DNA from: Kineococcus sp. NBC_00420
Lineage (GTDB): Bacteria > Actinomycetota > Actinomycetes > Actinomycetales > Kineococcaceae
Direction: 5' to 3'
Length of the DNA: 64,000 nt
NCBI RefSeq assembly: GCF_036021035.1
Contig: NZ_CP107930.1
Coordinates: 5,046,006-5,110,005 of the forward strand
The notes under the pieces: model-generated
Told to the model about the DNA's origin: nothing
The model's database searches: none
Seen by the model: only the letters and a program-made list of their open reading frames with translations
Part shown: positions 17,138 to 26,004 of the stretch, piece by piece
Numbering within the stretch: position 1 is the stretch's first letter
How the letters are laid out: the number at the start of each line of letters is the position of its first letter
Program-made: the position numbers and the translations under genes

Positions 17138-17775
17138 TCCGGTCCGCCCTGGGGTGTGCCGTCCTGTTCGTGGCGCTCGCGGTCCTCGTGACCACGGGCG
17201 CCACGGCGCGTCCGGACCGGTTCCTCTCCGAGCTCGGGACGGCCGCCGCGGGTGCCCATCCCACGCTGACGCGGGTCGCCCAGGTCGTCGAGGCCGTCAC
17301 CCAGCCCGTGTGGGTGTACCTGGCGGGTCTGCTCGGCGTCGTGGCCGTCTGGCGCCGCGGGCGTCGGCGGGCCGCGGTGGCCTCGCTGGTCGCGGGTGCG
17401 GTCGCGTCGGTGACGTCCCCGGCGTTGAAGGCGGCCTTCGACCGGGAACGTCCGGCCGTCGACCTCGGGTACACCACCGCCGGTGGCGGGTCGTTCCCCT
17501 CCGGGCACGCCCTGGCGTCGGCGACGGTGGTGCTGCTGTTCGTGCTCGTCCTGGTGCCCGTCCGGTGGCGTTCCCGCGCGATCGTCCTGGGTTGCCTGGA
17601 ACTCGGGGTGGTCGCGGTGGACCGGGTCTGGGTGGGCGCGCACTGGCCCAGTGACGTGCTGGCCGGGTTCCTGCTGGCGGGTCTGATCGTCCTGCTCGCC
17701 GCCCGGTCCGCGTCAGAGGGTGACGGTGACCCAGCCGGTGCGGCGGGTGGTCCCGGTCCCGAGGCTCGCGGGTAA
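17134..17775 (+). CDS. PAP2-family membrane phosphatase
   Basis: The 213-residue polytopic membrane protein belongs to the type 2 phosphatidic acid phosphatase family, which hydrolyses lipid phosphates such as undecaprenyl pyrophosphate. The three signature motifs are present: KAAFDRERP at about 98-106 (KxxxxxxRP), PSGH near 123, and the HxxxD of [11 protein letters not shown] near 165. GTG at 17134 overlaps the aspS stop by four bases, so it is likely co-transcribed with aspS. The last 63 bases overlap a small minus-strand frame, and the C-tail beyond the last helix is Gly/Ala/Pro-rich. Confidence 0.87.
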   Translation: MIRSALGCAVLFVALAVLVTTGATARPDRFLSELGTAAAGAHPTLTRVAQVVEAVTQPVWVYLAGLLGVVAVWRRGRRRAAVASLVAGAVASVTSPALKAAFDRERPAVDLGYTTAGGGSFPSGHALASATVVLLFVLVLVPVRWRSRAIVLGCLELGVVAVDRVWVGAHWPSDVLAGFLLAGLIVLLAARSASEGDGDPAGAAGGPGPEARG

Positions 17776-17943
17776 CGCCGCGGGGGAGACCTCGCTGACG
17801 CGCACCGGTGCGCGGTGGCCGACGTCGGCGGTCGTGGGTTCGGCCTGCGCCGCCCCGGCGAGTCCGAGGCTGCCCACCCCCGTGACGAGGCCGACGGCGA
17901 GGAGGCGGCGGGGGAGGCGGTTCGTGCGGGTGCGCTGCGTCAT
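17713..17943 (-). CDS. small putative secreted protein
   Basis: This is an unrecognised 76-residue frame starting at ATG 17943. It begins with a classical Sec signal pattern: a basic n-region (MTQRTRTNRLPRR), a hydrophobic core (LLAVGLVTGVGSLGLAG) and a probable cleavage site after AAQA. The mature part of about 42 residues ends [12 protein letters not shown]. It overlaps the 3' end of the PAP2 gene by 63 bases on the opposite strand, which lowers confidence. The signal peptide is the only positive evidence; it could be a real small exported peptide or a chance frame. Confidence 0.4.
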   Translation of the reverse strand: MTQRTRTNRLPRRLLAVGLVTGVGSLGLAGAAQAEPTTADVGHRAPVRVSEVSPAALPASLGTGTTRRTGWVTVTL

Positions 17944-18013
17944 GACGTCATCCTGGGGCCGGGGGTTCTGCGTGGCCCTGGAGGTTCCTGTGCCCTGACC
18001 CAGCCGGCTCCCG

Positions 18014-18055
18014 ACGAGCGCGAGCCTGGTCCCGCGGGACCACGCTCGCGCTCGT
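18014..18055. terminator. strong hairpin after the GT39 gene
   Basis: 18014-18025 pairs perfectly with 18044-18055 (12 bp), continued by a 5-bp inner stem after a short internal loop. It lies 11 bases beyond the stop of the minus-strand glycosyltransferase gene (18066) and would end that operon. Confidence 0.6.
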
Positions 18056-18065
18056 GCCGACCGGG

Positions 18066-20159
18066 TCAGGAGGCCGTGAGGTCGTAGACCGTCGTGCCGT
18101 CGACCGTGGTCGCGGTGAAGTTCGCCGCGACCCACTCGGAGATCTCGTTGGCGTCGTCGCTGCCCCCGGAGGTGGTGGAGGCCATCGAGGAACTCGCGAT
18201 GTAGTAGTGGATGTCGCCGGCCGCGACGTGGGCCTGGAACTGGGCCAGGGTCGGCGCCGGGTCGGTGCCGTTGAACCCGCCGACGGCCATGACCGGTTCC
18301 TGGGTGGCGAGCTGGTACCCGGCCGCGTTGTTCGAACCCGTCGTGGCCGCGACCCAGGAGTAGGAACCGGCGTCGGCCTCGAGGAGGGCGGTGAGCGCCG
18401 CGCCGGGGGTGCTGGCGCCCAGCAGGCCGCCGACGCCGCCACCCCGCGCGGACCGCGTCCCGAGTCCGGTGCCGGCGGAACCCGTCGGGCCGCCCACACC
18501 GGTCGGCGGCCCGAACGTCCGCTGACCGCTCTGACCGCTCTGACCGCCGGCCCCGCCCTGGGCGAACATCCCGCTGAACTGACCGCCCCCGCGGGTGCCG
18601 GGCATCCCGCCGGCCATGCCGAAACCGGAGGACACCGTCGGGCCTGCGGAGACGATCGCCCCGGTGTGGGCGGTCGACGCCGTCTGCAGGGAGTACGAGG
18701 CGGGGCCGGCGAGGACCGCGATGGCGGCCGCGACGGCCCCGGCCTGCCGCAGTGAACTCCGCAGCTGGCCGGACACCGGGCCACGGACGAACGCCGCCGC
18801 GACGAACCCGGCGACGGCCAGGACCCCGGCCACCAGGACGACCCAGCGCAACCACGGGACGAAGTCGGCGCTGCGGGAGAGCAGGACGACGGACCACGCC
18901 GTGCTGACCGCGACGACGACCGCGAGGACGGGGAGCGCCCACCGGGCCGACCGCAGCCGCCACAGGTCCACCGCACCCGTCGCGACCAGAGCCGCGACGG
19001 CCGGGGCCAGGGCCACCGTGTAGTAGGGGTGGATGATCCCGGACATGAAGCTGAAGGCCACGAACGTGACCAGCAACCAGCCGGCCCAGGCGAGGTAGCC
19101 GGCGCGGCGGACGTCGGTCCGCGGGGCGCGTCGGGTCACGACGAACCCGGCGATCGCGAGCAGGAACGCCGCGGGCAGCAACCACGAGACGTTCCCGCCG
19201 AACTCGGAGGAGAACATCCGCCCGAGACCGGTCTCGCCCCAGCCGTGGGTGGCGCCGACGCTTCCGGTCTCATCGCCGGTCAGGCGGCCGAAGCCGTTGT
19301 AGCCGAACGTCAGTTCCAGGAACGAGTTGTCCTGCGAGCCGCCGACGTAGGGGCGCCAGGAGTCCGGGACGAGTTCGACGACCGCGACCCACCAGCCGCC
19401 GGCCACCACCACGGCCGCTCCTGCGAGCAGCAGGTGCCGGACGCGCCGGCCGAGGCCGTGCGGGGCCGCCCACAGGTAGGCCAGGCCGAGGCCGGGCAGG
19501 ACGAGGAACACCTGCAACTGCTTGGTGAGGAAACCCAGGCCGACGAACACCCCCGCCCAGTACAGGAATCGGGCCCGTCCGGTGTCGACCGACGTCAGGA
19601 CCGCCCAGGTGGCGGCGATCATCAGCAGGACCAGCAGGGCGTCGGGGTTGTTGAAGCGGAACATCAGGACCGCGACGGGTGTGGTGGCCAGCAGCGCTCC
19701 GGCGATCAGACCGGCCGCGGGGGTGCTGCGCCGGCGGACGGTCGCGTACAGCAGCGCCACCGCGGCGACGCCCTCGAGGGCCTGGGGCACGAGGATCGAC
19801 CACGACGACAACCCGAAGACGCGCACCGACAACCCGGTGACCCACAACGCCGCCGGGGGTTTGTCGACGGTGATGGCGTTCGCCGCGTCGGAGGAGCCGT
19901 AGAACCAGGCCTCCCACGACTGCGACCCCGCCTGCGCGGCCGCGGAGTAGAAGGGGTTCGCCCACCCCGACTCCGACAACCCCACCAGGTAGAGCACACC
20001 GGTGGTCAGGAGGAGGACGAGCAGGGCGGGTCGGACCCAGCGCGGATCGGCGTCGCGACCCCGCCAGACCGACGTCGCCGCGCGTCGCCACCGCCCGGTG
20101 CCCGGCGAGGTGGCGGCGGTACGCTCGAACCGCGGGACGGCGTCGGAGGTGGTGCTCAT
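18066..20159 (-). CDS. GT39-type polyprenyl-phosphate-dependent glycosyltransferase (YkcB-like)
   Basis: The 697-residue membrane protein resembles the ArnT/PMT-like family annotated as putative mannosyltransferase YkcA/YkcB. Such GT-C enzymes transfer sugars from polyprenyl-phosphate carriers on the outer membrane face. After a cytoplasmic tail and the first helix, an extracytoplasmic loop carries ESGWANPFYSAAAQ and ITVDKPPAALW near 98, the acidic/DKPP region of the catalytic site. About 11 helices follow to about 490. Then comes a Gly/Ser/Gln-rich linker (about 505-575) and a soluble C-terminal domain ending in TVYDLTAS. The ATG overlaps the stop of the upstream GT2-GtrA gene. The linker is unusually Gly-rich. 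Confidence 0.88.
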   Translation of the reverse strand: MSTTSDAVPRFERTAATSPGTGRWRRAATSVWRGRDADPRWVRPALLVLLLTTGVLYLVGLSESGWANPFYSAAAQAGSQSWEAWFYGSSDAANAITVDKPPAALWVTGLSVRVFGLSSWSILVPQALEGVAAVALLYATVRRRSTPAAGLIAGALLATTPVAVLMFRFNNPDALLVLLMIAATWAVLTSVDTGRARFLYWAGVFVGLGFLTKQLQVFLVLPGLGLAYLWAAPHGLGRRVRHLLLAGAAVVVAGGWWVAVVELVPDSWRPYVGGSQDNSFLELTFGYNGFGRLTGDETGSVGATHGWGETGLGRMFSSEFGGNVSWLLPAAFLLAIAGFVVTRRAPRTDVRRAGYLAWAGWLLVTFVAFSFMSGIIHPYYTVALAPAVAALVATGAVDLWRLRSARWALPVLAVVVAVSTAWSVVLLSRSADFVPWLRWVVLVAGVLAVAGFVAAAFVRGPVSGQLRSSLRQAGAVAAAIAVLAGPASYSLQTASTAHTGAIVSAGPTVSSGFGMAGGMPGTRGGGQFSGMFAQGGAGGQSGQSGQRTFGPPTGVGGPTGSAGTGLGTRSARGGGVGGLLGASTPGAALTALLEADAGSYSWVAATTGSNNAAGYQLATQEPVMAVGGFNGTDPAPTLAQFQAHVAAGDIHYYIASSSMASTTSGGSDDANEISEWVAANFTATTVDGTTVYDLTAS

Positions 20160-21475
20160 GCGTGCTCCTGCGGGGTGTCGACGGCCTGCTCGGCCCCGGG
20201 TTGGTGGTGCCTGCGGCTGCGGAACACCCAGGAGCGCAGCAGCAGGAAGCGGACGACCGTCGCCGCGAGGTTCGCCGCGGTGAGGACCGCGAGTTCGACG
20301 CCGCGACCGGCGTCGGGGTTTCCCGCGTGCAGCGCCGACAGGCTGCCGGCGGTGATGGCCCAGCCGAGCAGGAACACGAACAGCCCCTGCGCCTGGTGCC
20401 GTCCCGCCCCGTCCCGCCCGCGGACCCCGAACGTCACGCGACGGTTCAGGGCGGTGTTCCCGACCGCGGTGACGAGGAGGGCGACGAAGTTCGCGACCTG
20501 GGCGCTGCCGAACTCCTGGAACAGCAGGTACAGCAGGGCGTAGGCGGCCGTGCTGGTCAGCCCGACCGCGATGAACCGGGTGAGCTGCCCCGCGAGCGAG
20601 GTCGGGACACCGGCGAGGGCGGCGGGCTGGGGGCCGCGGCCGAGGCTGGCGCGGATCTCCTTCAGCGGCAACCGGCCCGAGGCCATCGCCCCCGCGAGCC
20701 GGCGGATCCCGCGCAGGTCGGCCACCGCGGTGGCGACGATGTCGACGGTGCTGTCGGGGTCGTCGACCCAGTCGACCGGGATCTCCTGGATCCGCAGGCC
20801 GGACCGTTCGGCGAGCACCAGCACCTCGGTGTCGAAGAACCAGCCGGTGTCCTCGACGAGGGGCAGGATCTCCCGGGCCACGTCGGCGCGGAGGGCCTTG
20901 AAACCGCACTGGGCGTCGGTGAAGCGCACCCGCAGCGTGCCGTGCAGGATCAGGTTGTAGCAGCGGGAGATGATCTCGCGCTTCGCGCCGCGGACGACGT
21001 GGGAACCCTTCGCCAGCCGCGAACCGATGGCGACGTCGGAGTGGCCGGAGAGCAGGCCCGCGACCAGCGGCAGCAGGGCCGCGAGGTCGGTGGAGAGGTC
21101 GACGTCCATGTAGGCGAGGACCTCGGCGTCGGAGGCGGACCAGACCCGGTTCAGCGCCCGCCCGCGCCCCTTCTCCTCGAGCCGGACGTGGCGGACGTCG
21201 GGGAGTTCCTCGGCCAGGGCGCGGGCGACCCGCGGGGTGCCGTCGGTGCTGGCGTTGTCGGCGACGGTGATGCGGGTGCGGAAGGGGAAGCGGGCCACGT
21301 GCGCGTGCAGGCGGCGGACGCAGGGTTCGAGGTCGGTCTCCTCGTTGAAGACGGGGACCACGACGTCCAGGACGGGAGCCCCGGAGGTGGCGGCGGTGGT
21401 GCCCCAGGTGGCGGTGTCCGCGGCCGGCCGGGGCCGGGGTGGCGTCGTCCCCGTGGAGGAGGTGGTCGCTGTCAT
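20156..21475 (-). CDS. GT2 glycosyltransferase fused to a GtrA-like membrane domain
   Basis: The 439-residue protein has an N-terminal GT-A glycosyltransferase family 2 domain (about 33-260) like dolichyl-phosphate mannose/glucose synthases. It has VPVFNEETDL at the nucleotide-sugar site, YMDVDLSTD (DxD) near 121, and CGFKALRADV downstream. The C-terminal GtrA domain (about 300-425) has four membrane helices. Such proteins make and flip polyprenyl-phosphate sugars, which the GT39 enzyme encoded next would use as donor. I start at ATG 21475; the frame extends upstream without support. The stop overlaps the GT39 start codon. Confidence 0.88.
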   Translation of the reverse strand: MTATTSSTGTTPPRPRPAADTATWGTTAATSGAPVLDVVVPVFNEETDLEPCVRRLHAHVARFPFRTRITVADNASTDGTPRVARALAEELPDVRHVRLEEKGRGRALNRVWSASDAEVLAYMDVDLSTDLAALLPLVAGLLSGHSDVAIGSRLAKGSHVVRGAKREIISRCYNLILHGTLRVRFTDAQCGFKALRADVAREILPLVEDTGWFFDTEVLVLAERSGLRIQEIPVDWVDDPDSTVDIVATAVADLRGIRRLAGAMASGRLPLKEIRASLGRGPQPAALAGVPTSLAGQLTRFIAVGLTSTAAYALLYLLFQEFGSAQVANFVALLVTAVGNTALNRRVTFGVRGRDGAGRHQAQGLFVFLLGWAITAGSLSALHAGNPDAGRGVELAVLTAANLAATVVRFLLLRSWVFRSRRHHQPGAEQAVDTPQEHA

Positions 21476-21561
21476 GGTCCCAACGTCGTCCCGCGACCTC
21501 CGGGTGCCGTGGGCTGCCGCTGTGGTCGACCTGTGAGACCCCGCGCCCGCGACCACCGGTC

Positions 21562-23085
21562 TCAGCTCGAGGGCAGGGTGACGCGGAACGCCGTGCGACC
21601 GGGGCGGCTGTCCACCGTCACCGACCCGTGGTGGGAGGTCACCACGGCCTGCACGATCGCCAGCCCGAGGCCGGTGCTGCCGGCGGCCCGGGAACGCGAG
21701 GAGTCCGCGCGGGCGAACCGCTCGAACACGCGGGGCAGGACGTCGGGGTCGATGCCGGGACCGTCGTCGACGACGTCGAGGTGGGTCCTCGCGCCGTCCG
21801 GCACGATCCCGACGGTGACCGTCGTCCCCGGCGGGGTGTGGGTGCGGGCGTTGGCGAGCAGGTTCGTCAGCACCTGGTGCAACCGGCCCGGGTCACCGAC
21901 GACCTCGACGGCTTCGTCGGGCAGGTCGAGGCGCCACCGGTGGTCGCGGCCGGCGACCTGCGCGTCGCTCACCGCGTCGAGGACGGTCATCGTGAGGTCG
22001 ACGCTCTCGCGGTCCAGCGGACGGCCGGAGTCGAGGCGGGCCAGCAGCAGCAGGTCCTCGACGAGACCCGTCATGCGGACCGCCTCGGACTCGACTCGGC
22101 CCATGGCGTGCGCGACGTCGGGCGGGACCTGGTCACGGGAACGGCGGGTCAGCTCGGAGTACCCGCGGATCGCGGCCAGCGGGGTGCGGAGCTCGTGGCT
22201 GGCGTCGGCGACGAACTGCCGGACGCGCTGCTCGGAGGTGTGCCGGGCCTCGAGGGCGGACCCGACGTTCTCCAGCATCCGGTTCAGCGCGAGGCCGACC
22301 TTGCCGACCTCGGTGGCGCCGTCGGCGTCGGCGTCGGGCACGCGCAGCGAGAGGTCGACCTCGCCGCGGTCCAGCTCGAGTTCGGAGACCCGGGCCGCCG
22401 TGGTCGCGACCCGTTGCAGCGGAAGGAGATCACGCCGCACCAGGAAGGAACCCACGACGGCCGCGACGGCGACACCGCCGAGGATGACGGCGATCTCGAC
22501 GCCCACGACGGTGAGCAGGGTCCGGTTCACGTCGGCCAGCGGCAAGCCGGTGACCTGCAGCGACCCGTCGTCGAGGATGGTGGCCGCGATCCGGTACCGG
22601 CCCAGACCGTCGAGGTCCACGGTGAGTTCCTGGCCGGCGGTGATCTCTTCCAGGACGTCGGACTGCGCGGCGCTCAGCTGACGGACGCAGGGGGTCTGCG
22701 TGGAGGTCGAGTCGTCGTAGACGCCGGACTGCGACGTCAGCAGTTTCCCTCCGGAGTAGCGCGCGTACAGGGTCCCGTCGGTCTGACCCGGTCCGACGAA
22801 GGACGGGGTCGTGCCGTCGCTGCACGTCGTCCGGTCGAACTGCTCCGGGGGCGGGAAGTTCCCGCCGCTGCCCCCACCGCGGTCGGGGTCGCCGACGAAG
22901 CGCTGGGAGCGGTTCACCGTCGCGTCCAGCTGCTTCTCGACCCGGCCCATGAGCGAGAAGTAGAGCGCCCCCGCCGTCACCACCCCGATGACGAGTCCGA
23001 CCGCGACCAGCAGTGCGCTCGTCGTGAGCACGAGCCGGCTGCGCAGGGTCTGGGGCCGGCGCAGCCGGGAGAACGGGGAGGGCAT
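21562..23085 (-). CDS. two-component sensor histidine kinase
   Basis: The 507-residue membrane kinase has an N-terminal helix (about 16-43), a periplasmic sensor region of about 150 residues, a second helix near 195-215, and a HAMP linker. The dimerisation/phosphoacceptor segment is DASHELRTPLAAIRG with His near 298. The ATPase boxes are NLLANARTHTPPGT (N), DDGPGIDPDVLPRVFERF (G1/F) and STGLGLAIVQAV (G2). It lies 28 bases downstream of the response-regulator gene. The sensor part contains a Gly-rich loop and Cys residues; the ligand is unknown. The downstream glycosyltransferases suggest it controls envelope glycan modification. Confidence 0.93.
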   Translation of the reverse strand: MPSPFSRLRRPQTLRSRLVLTTSALLVAVGLVIGVVTAGALYFSLMGRVEKQLDATVNRSQRFVGDPDRGGGSGGNFPPPEQFDRTTCSDGTTPSFVGPGQTDGTLYARYSGGKLLTSQSGVYDDSTSTQTPCVRQLSAAQSDVLEEITAGQELTVDLDGLGRYRIAATILDDGSLQVTGLPLADVNRTLLTVVGVEIAVILGGVAVAAVVGSFLVRRDLLPLQRVATTAARVSELELDRGEVDLSLRVPDADADGATEVGKVGLALNRMLENVGSALEARHTSEQRVRQFVADASHELRTPLAAIRGYSELTRRSRDQVPPDVAHAMGRVESEAVRMTGLVEDLLLLARLDSGRPLDRESVDLTMTVLDAVSDAQVAGRDHRWRLDLPDEAVEVVGDPGRLHQVLTNLLANARTHTPPGTTVTVGIVPDGARTHLDVVDDGPGIDPDVLPRVFERFARADSSRSRAAGSTGLGLAIVQAVVTSHHGSVTVDSRPGRTAFRVTLPSS

Positions 23086-23113
23086 CCGGGGATCAGCTCC
23101 GACGGATCGAGGG

Positions 23114-23869
23114 TCAGCTGGCGACGGCGATGACCCCGTCGGCGGGCTTGAGCACGTAGCCGGCGCCGCGGACGGTGTGGATCATCGGGTTGCGGCCGGC
23201 GTCGAGCTTGCGGCGCAGGTAGGAGATGTAGAGCTCGACGATGTTCGCCTGGCCGCCGAAGTCGTAGTTCCAGACGCGGTCGAGGATCTGCGCCTTGGAC
23301 AGCACCCGGCGGGGGTTGCGCATCAGGTAGCGCAGCAGTTCGAACTCGGTGGCGGTGAGCTTGATCTCCACGCCGTCGCGGGTGACCTCGTGGCTGTCCT
23401 CGTCGAGGACGAGGTCGCCGACGGCGAGGACGGGTTCCTGCTTCGCCGCGGCGAGACCGGAACGCCGCAGCAGGCTGCGCAGCCGGGCCACGACCTCCTC
23501 CAGGCTGAACGGCTTCGTGACGTAGTCGTCACCCCCGGCGGTGAGACCGGCGACGCGGTCCTCCACGGCGTCCTTCGCGGTGAGGAAGAGGACGGGGACG
23601 TCGGTCGCGTCGGCGCGCAGGCGCCGCAGGACCTCGAGACCGTCGATGTCGGGGAGCATGATGTCGAGGATCACGGCGTCGGGACGGAACGTCCGGGCGG
23701 CGCGGACCGCGTCGAGACCGTTGCCGGCCGTCTGCACCTCCCAGCCCTCGTAGCGCAGGGTCATGCTGAGCAGCTCCGACAGCGTCGACTCGTCGTCCAC
23801 GACGAGGACCCGCAGAGCGGTGCCGTCGGGGCGGGTGAGTTCCGATCGGCGGTTGGTGGTCGCGGTCAT
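23114..23869 (-). CDS. OmpR/PhoP-family response regulator
   Basis: This 251-residue response regulator partners the downstream kinase. The receiver domain begins LRVLVVDDESTLSELL, with the phosphoacceptor Asp in AVILDIMLPDIDG near 67 and the conserved Lys in DDYVTKPFSLEEV. The C-terminal winged-helix DNA-binding domain contains LTATEFELLRYLMRNP and HTVRGAGYVL. ATG at 23869 was chosen over a longer upstream frame because it sits just before the receiver and has GGAGCC ahead. It is the first gene of the four-gene minus-strand operon ending at 18066. Confidence 0.95.
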   Translation of the reverse strand: MTATTNRRSELTRPDGTALRVLVVDDESTLSELLSMTLRYEGWEVQTAGNGLDAVRAARTFRPDAVILDIMLPDIDGLEVLRRLRADATDVPVLFLTAKDAVEDRVAGLTAGGDDYVTKPFSLEEVVARLRSLLRRSGLAAAKQEPVLAVGDLVLDEDSHEVTRDGVEIKLTATEFELLRYLMRNPRRVLSKAQILDRVWNYDFGGQANIVELYISYLRRKLDAGRNPMIHTVRGAGYVLKPADGVIAVAS

Positions 23870-24028
23870 GGCTCCATGCTCGACCCTCAACCTGCCAGCT
23901 GTCGTGGGAAACCCTGAGACGGACCTGTGTGTCGTCACTGGATCGGACCACTGAGGACCCTGTGACTGCTGGTGCGCCACTCCACCCATTCACCACGCTT
24001 CTAGGGCCCTGTCCCGCAACCCCTCTGC

Positions 24029-24493
24029 TCAGGAGGCGGCGAGTTCCCCGTCGACGACGGGCCGGGCCAGCGCGAGGACCTGCTCGACCGCGGGGCGGGC
24101 GGTCGAGGTCGTGCACTCGGCCCCCCACGCGGCGCACAGCCGGCGCACCCGCTCCACGAAGCGGAGGGCGCTCGCGTCCACGGCGGTGACCTCGCGGACG
24201 TCGAGGTGCACGCGGGCCCGGGTGGTCGTCAGGTGGGCGCAGTGCTGCTCCACCCGGTGGGCGATCCGGGCGAGCTCCTCGGCCAGGACGAGGTCGACGT
24301 CGCCGGTGAGCGTGATCGTGAACCGGTCCCCGTCGGTGCGGGTGCTCACGCCGGAAACGGCGACGGCGTCCCGGGACTCGGCGGGGGTCTCGAGCGGGGC
24401 CCAGGTCCGCGTCGCGCCCGGGAGCTCGGCACCCCGCAGGGTCCCGGTGCCCGAGCGGGTGACGAGGTGGATGCGGAGGGGTGTGTGGGTCAT
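24029..24493 (-). CDS. STAS-domain protein (anti-sigma antagonist-like)
   Basis: The 154-residue product has a C-terminal STAS domain of about 100 residues. [20 protein letters not shown] is the first strand-helix unit, with the conserved segment [22 protein letters not shown], where the Ser of DASAL occupies the usual phosphorylation position. STAS proteins bind anti-sigma factor kinases or other partners and act in switch modules. The N-terminal 50 residues are unassigned. ATG 24493 has a weak GAGG upstream; the longer frame runs into rarA. No anti-sigma or sigma gene is adjacent, so its partner is unknown. It is divergent from rarA. Confidence 0.75.
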   Translation of the reverse strand: MTHTPLRIHLVTRSGTGTLRGAELPGATRTWAPLETPAESRDAVAVSGVSTRTDGDRFTITLTGDVDLVLAEELARIAHRVEQHCAHLTTTRARVHLDVREVTAVDASALRFVERVRRLCAAWGAECTTSTARPAVEQVLALARPVVDGELAAS

Positions 24494-24595
24494 CGCGGCA
24501 GCCTCGCTGCGCGGTGTGGGTGGGAGTGCGGAGGAACCTGTGACCCGGCTGCGTGTGGCGTGCCGTGTGCTGCGTGCCGTGTCCGGGGGAGCACG

Positions 24596-24601
24596 TACCT
24601 T
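24596..24601 (+). promoter_or_regulatory. -10 element for a leaderless rarA mRNA
   Basis: TACCTT ends six bases before GTG at 24608, matching the leaderless spacing seen at other genes in this window. There is no ribosome binding site between them. Confidence 0.5.
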
Positions 24602-24607
24602 GTCCGC

Positions 24608-25987
24608 GTGGCCGACCTCTTCTCCAGCGCGAGCGCGGAGGACTCCGTGGGCGCGGACGGGACGAGGATCCCGTCGGTGCTCGCCGGGGCGCCGCTGGCC
24701 GTCCGGATGCGACCGCGCTCGATCGACGAGGTCGTCGGTCAGCAGCACCTCCTGCAACCCGGCTCACCCCTGCGCCGCCTCGCCGCCGACGGCGACCTCG
24801 GCCGCGCCGGCCCGGCCTCGGTGATCCTCTGGGGCCCCCCGGGAACGGGGAAGACGACGCTGGCCAACGTCCTCGCGCACTCCGGGGGTCGCAGGTTCGC
24901 GGAACTCTCCGCGGTCACGGCGGGAGTGAAGGACGTCCGCAAGGTCATGGAGGCCGCCCGCGACGACCGCGACCTCTACCGCCGCCAGACCGTGCTGTTC
25001 CTCGACGAGATCCACCGCTTCACCAAGGCCCAGCAGGACGCGCTGCTGCCCGGGGTGGAGAACCGCTGGGTGGTGCTCGTCGCCGCCACCACGGAGAACC
25101 CGAACTTCTCCGTCGTCACCCCGCTGCTGTCCCGCTCGCTGCTCCTGACGTTGCAGCCGTTGACGATCGCCGACGTGGAGGGGTTGCTGCGCAAGGCGGT
25201 CGAGGACCCCCGCGGGCTCGCGGGGGAGGTCACGATCGACGACGACGCGCTCGCCCACCTCGTGCGGGTCGCCGACGGCGACGCCCGGCGCGCGCTGACG
25301 GCCCTCGAGGCCGCGGCCGGGACGGCGCTCGACGACTCCGCGGCCGGGACGGCGCGGATCACCCTCGTCCACGCCGAACGCGCCCTGGACCGCGCCGCCG
25401 TCCGCTACGACCGGCAGGGCGACCAGCACTACGACGTGGCCAGCGCCCTCATCAAGTCGATGCGCGGTTCCGACGTCGACGCCGCCCTGCACTACCTGGC
25501 CCGCATGATCGAGGCGGGGGAGGACCCCCGCTTCATCGCCCGGCGGATCGTCATCGCGGCCTCCGAGGACGTCGGGATGGCCGACCCCTCGGCCCTGCAG
25601 ACGGCCGTCGCCGCGATGCACGCCGTGGCCCAGATCGGGATGCCGGAGGCGCGGATCGTCCTGGCCCAGGCCGTCGTGCACAACGCGACGGCGCCGAAGT
25701 CCAACGCCTCCTACCTCGGCATCAACGCGGCGATCGCCGACGTCCGTGCGGGTCTCGGCGGGTCGGTCCCCCCGCACCTGCGCGACGCGCACTACTCCGG
25801 CGCGCAGAAGCTCGGCCACGGCAAGGGCTACGTCTACACCCACGACGTCCCCGCCGGGGTCGCGGAGCAGCAGTACGCCCCCGACGAACTCGTCGGCAAG
25901 GACTACTACGTCCCCACCGACCGGGGTTTCGAGAACCAGGTCCGCGAGCGCCTCGCCCGGCTGCGCCGGATCCTGCGGGGTCGCTGA
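24608..25987 (+). CDS. rarA: replication-associated recombination protein A
   Basis: RarA (MgsA) is an AAA+ clamp-loader-like ATPase acting at stalled forks. The 459-residue product starts with ADLFSSASA, then [15 protein letters not shown]. Walker A is [10 protein letters not shown] near 75, Walker [15 protein letters not shown] near 135, sensor 1 ATTENPNF, then the helical lid and the C-terminal tetramerisation domain with [13 protein letters not shown] and the end motif [15 protein letters not shown] at 24608 gives the family's usual N-terminus; the open frame upstream is antisense to the STAS gene. The pemK-like gene starts 17 bases after the stop. Confidence 0.95.
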   Translation: MADLFSSASAEDSVGADGTRIPSVLAGAPLAVRMRPRSIDEVVGQQHLLQPGSPLRRLAADGDLGRAGPASVILWGPPGTGKTTLANVLAHSGGRRFAELSAVTAGVKDVRKVMEAARDDRDLYRRQTVLFLDEIHRFTKAQQDALLPGVENRWVVLVAATTENPNFSVVTPLLSRSLLLTLQPLTIADVEGLLRKAVEDPRGLAGEVTIDDDALAHLVRVADGDARRALTALEAAAGTALDDSAAGTARITLVHAERALDRAAVRYDRQGDQHYDVASALIKSMRGSDVDAALHYLARMIEAGEDPRFIARRIVIAASEDVGMADPSALQTAVAAMHAVAQIGMPEARIVLAQAVVHNATAPKSNASYLGINAAIADVRAGLGGSVPPHLRDAHYSGAQKLGHGKGYVYTHDVPAGVAEQQYAPDELVGKDYYVPTDRGFENQVRERLARLRRILRGR

Positions 25988-25992
25988 GCCGG

Positions 25993-25998
25993 TACGTT
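25993..25998 (+). promoter_or_regulatory. -10 element for a leaderless PemK-like mRNA
   Basis: TACGTT ends six bases before GTG at 26005. It lies in the 17-base gap after rarA, so the PemK-like gene may be transcribed independently of rarA. Confidence 0.45.
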
Positions 25999-26004
25999 CC
26001 CCGC

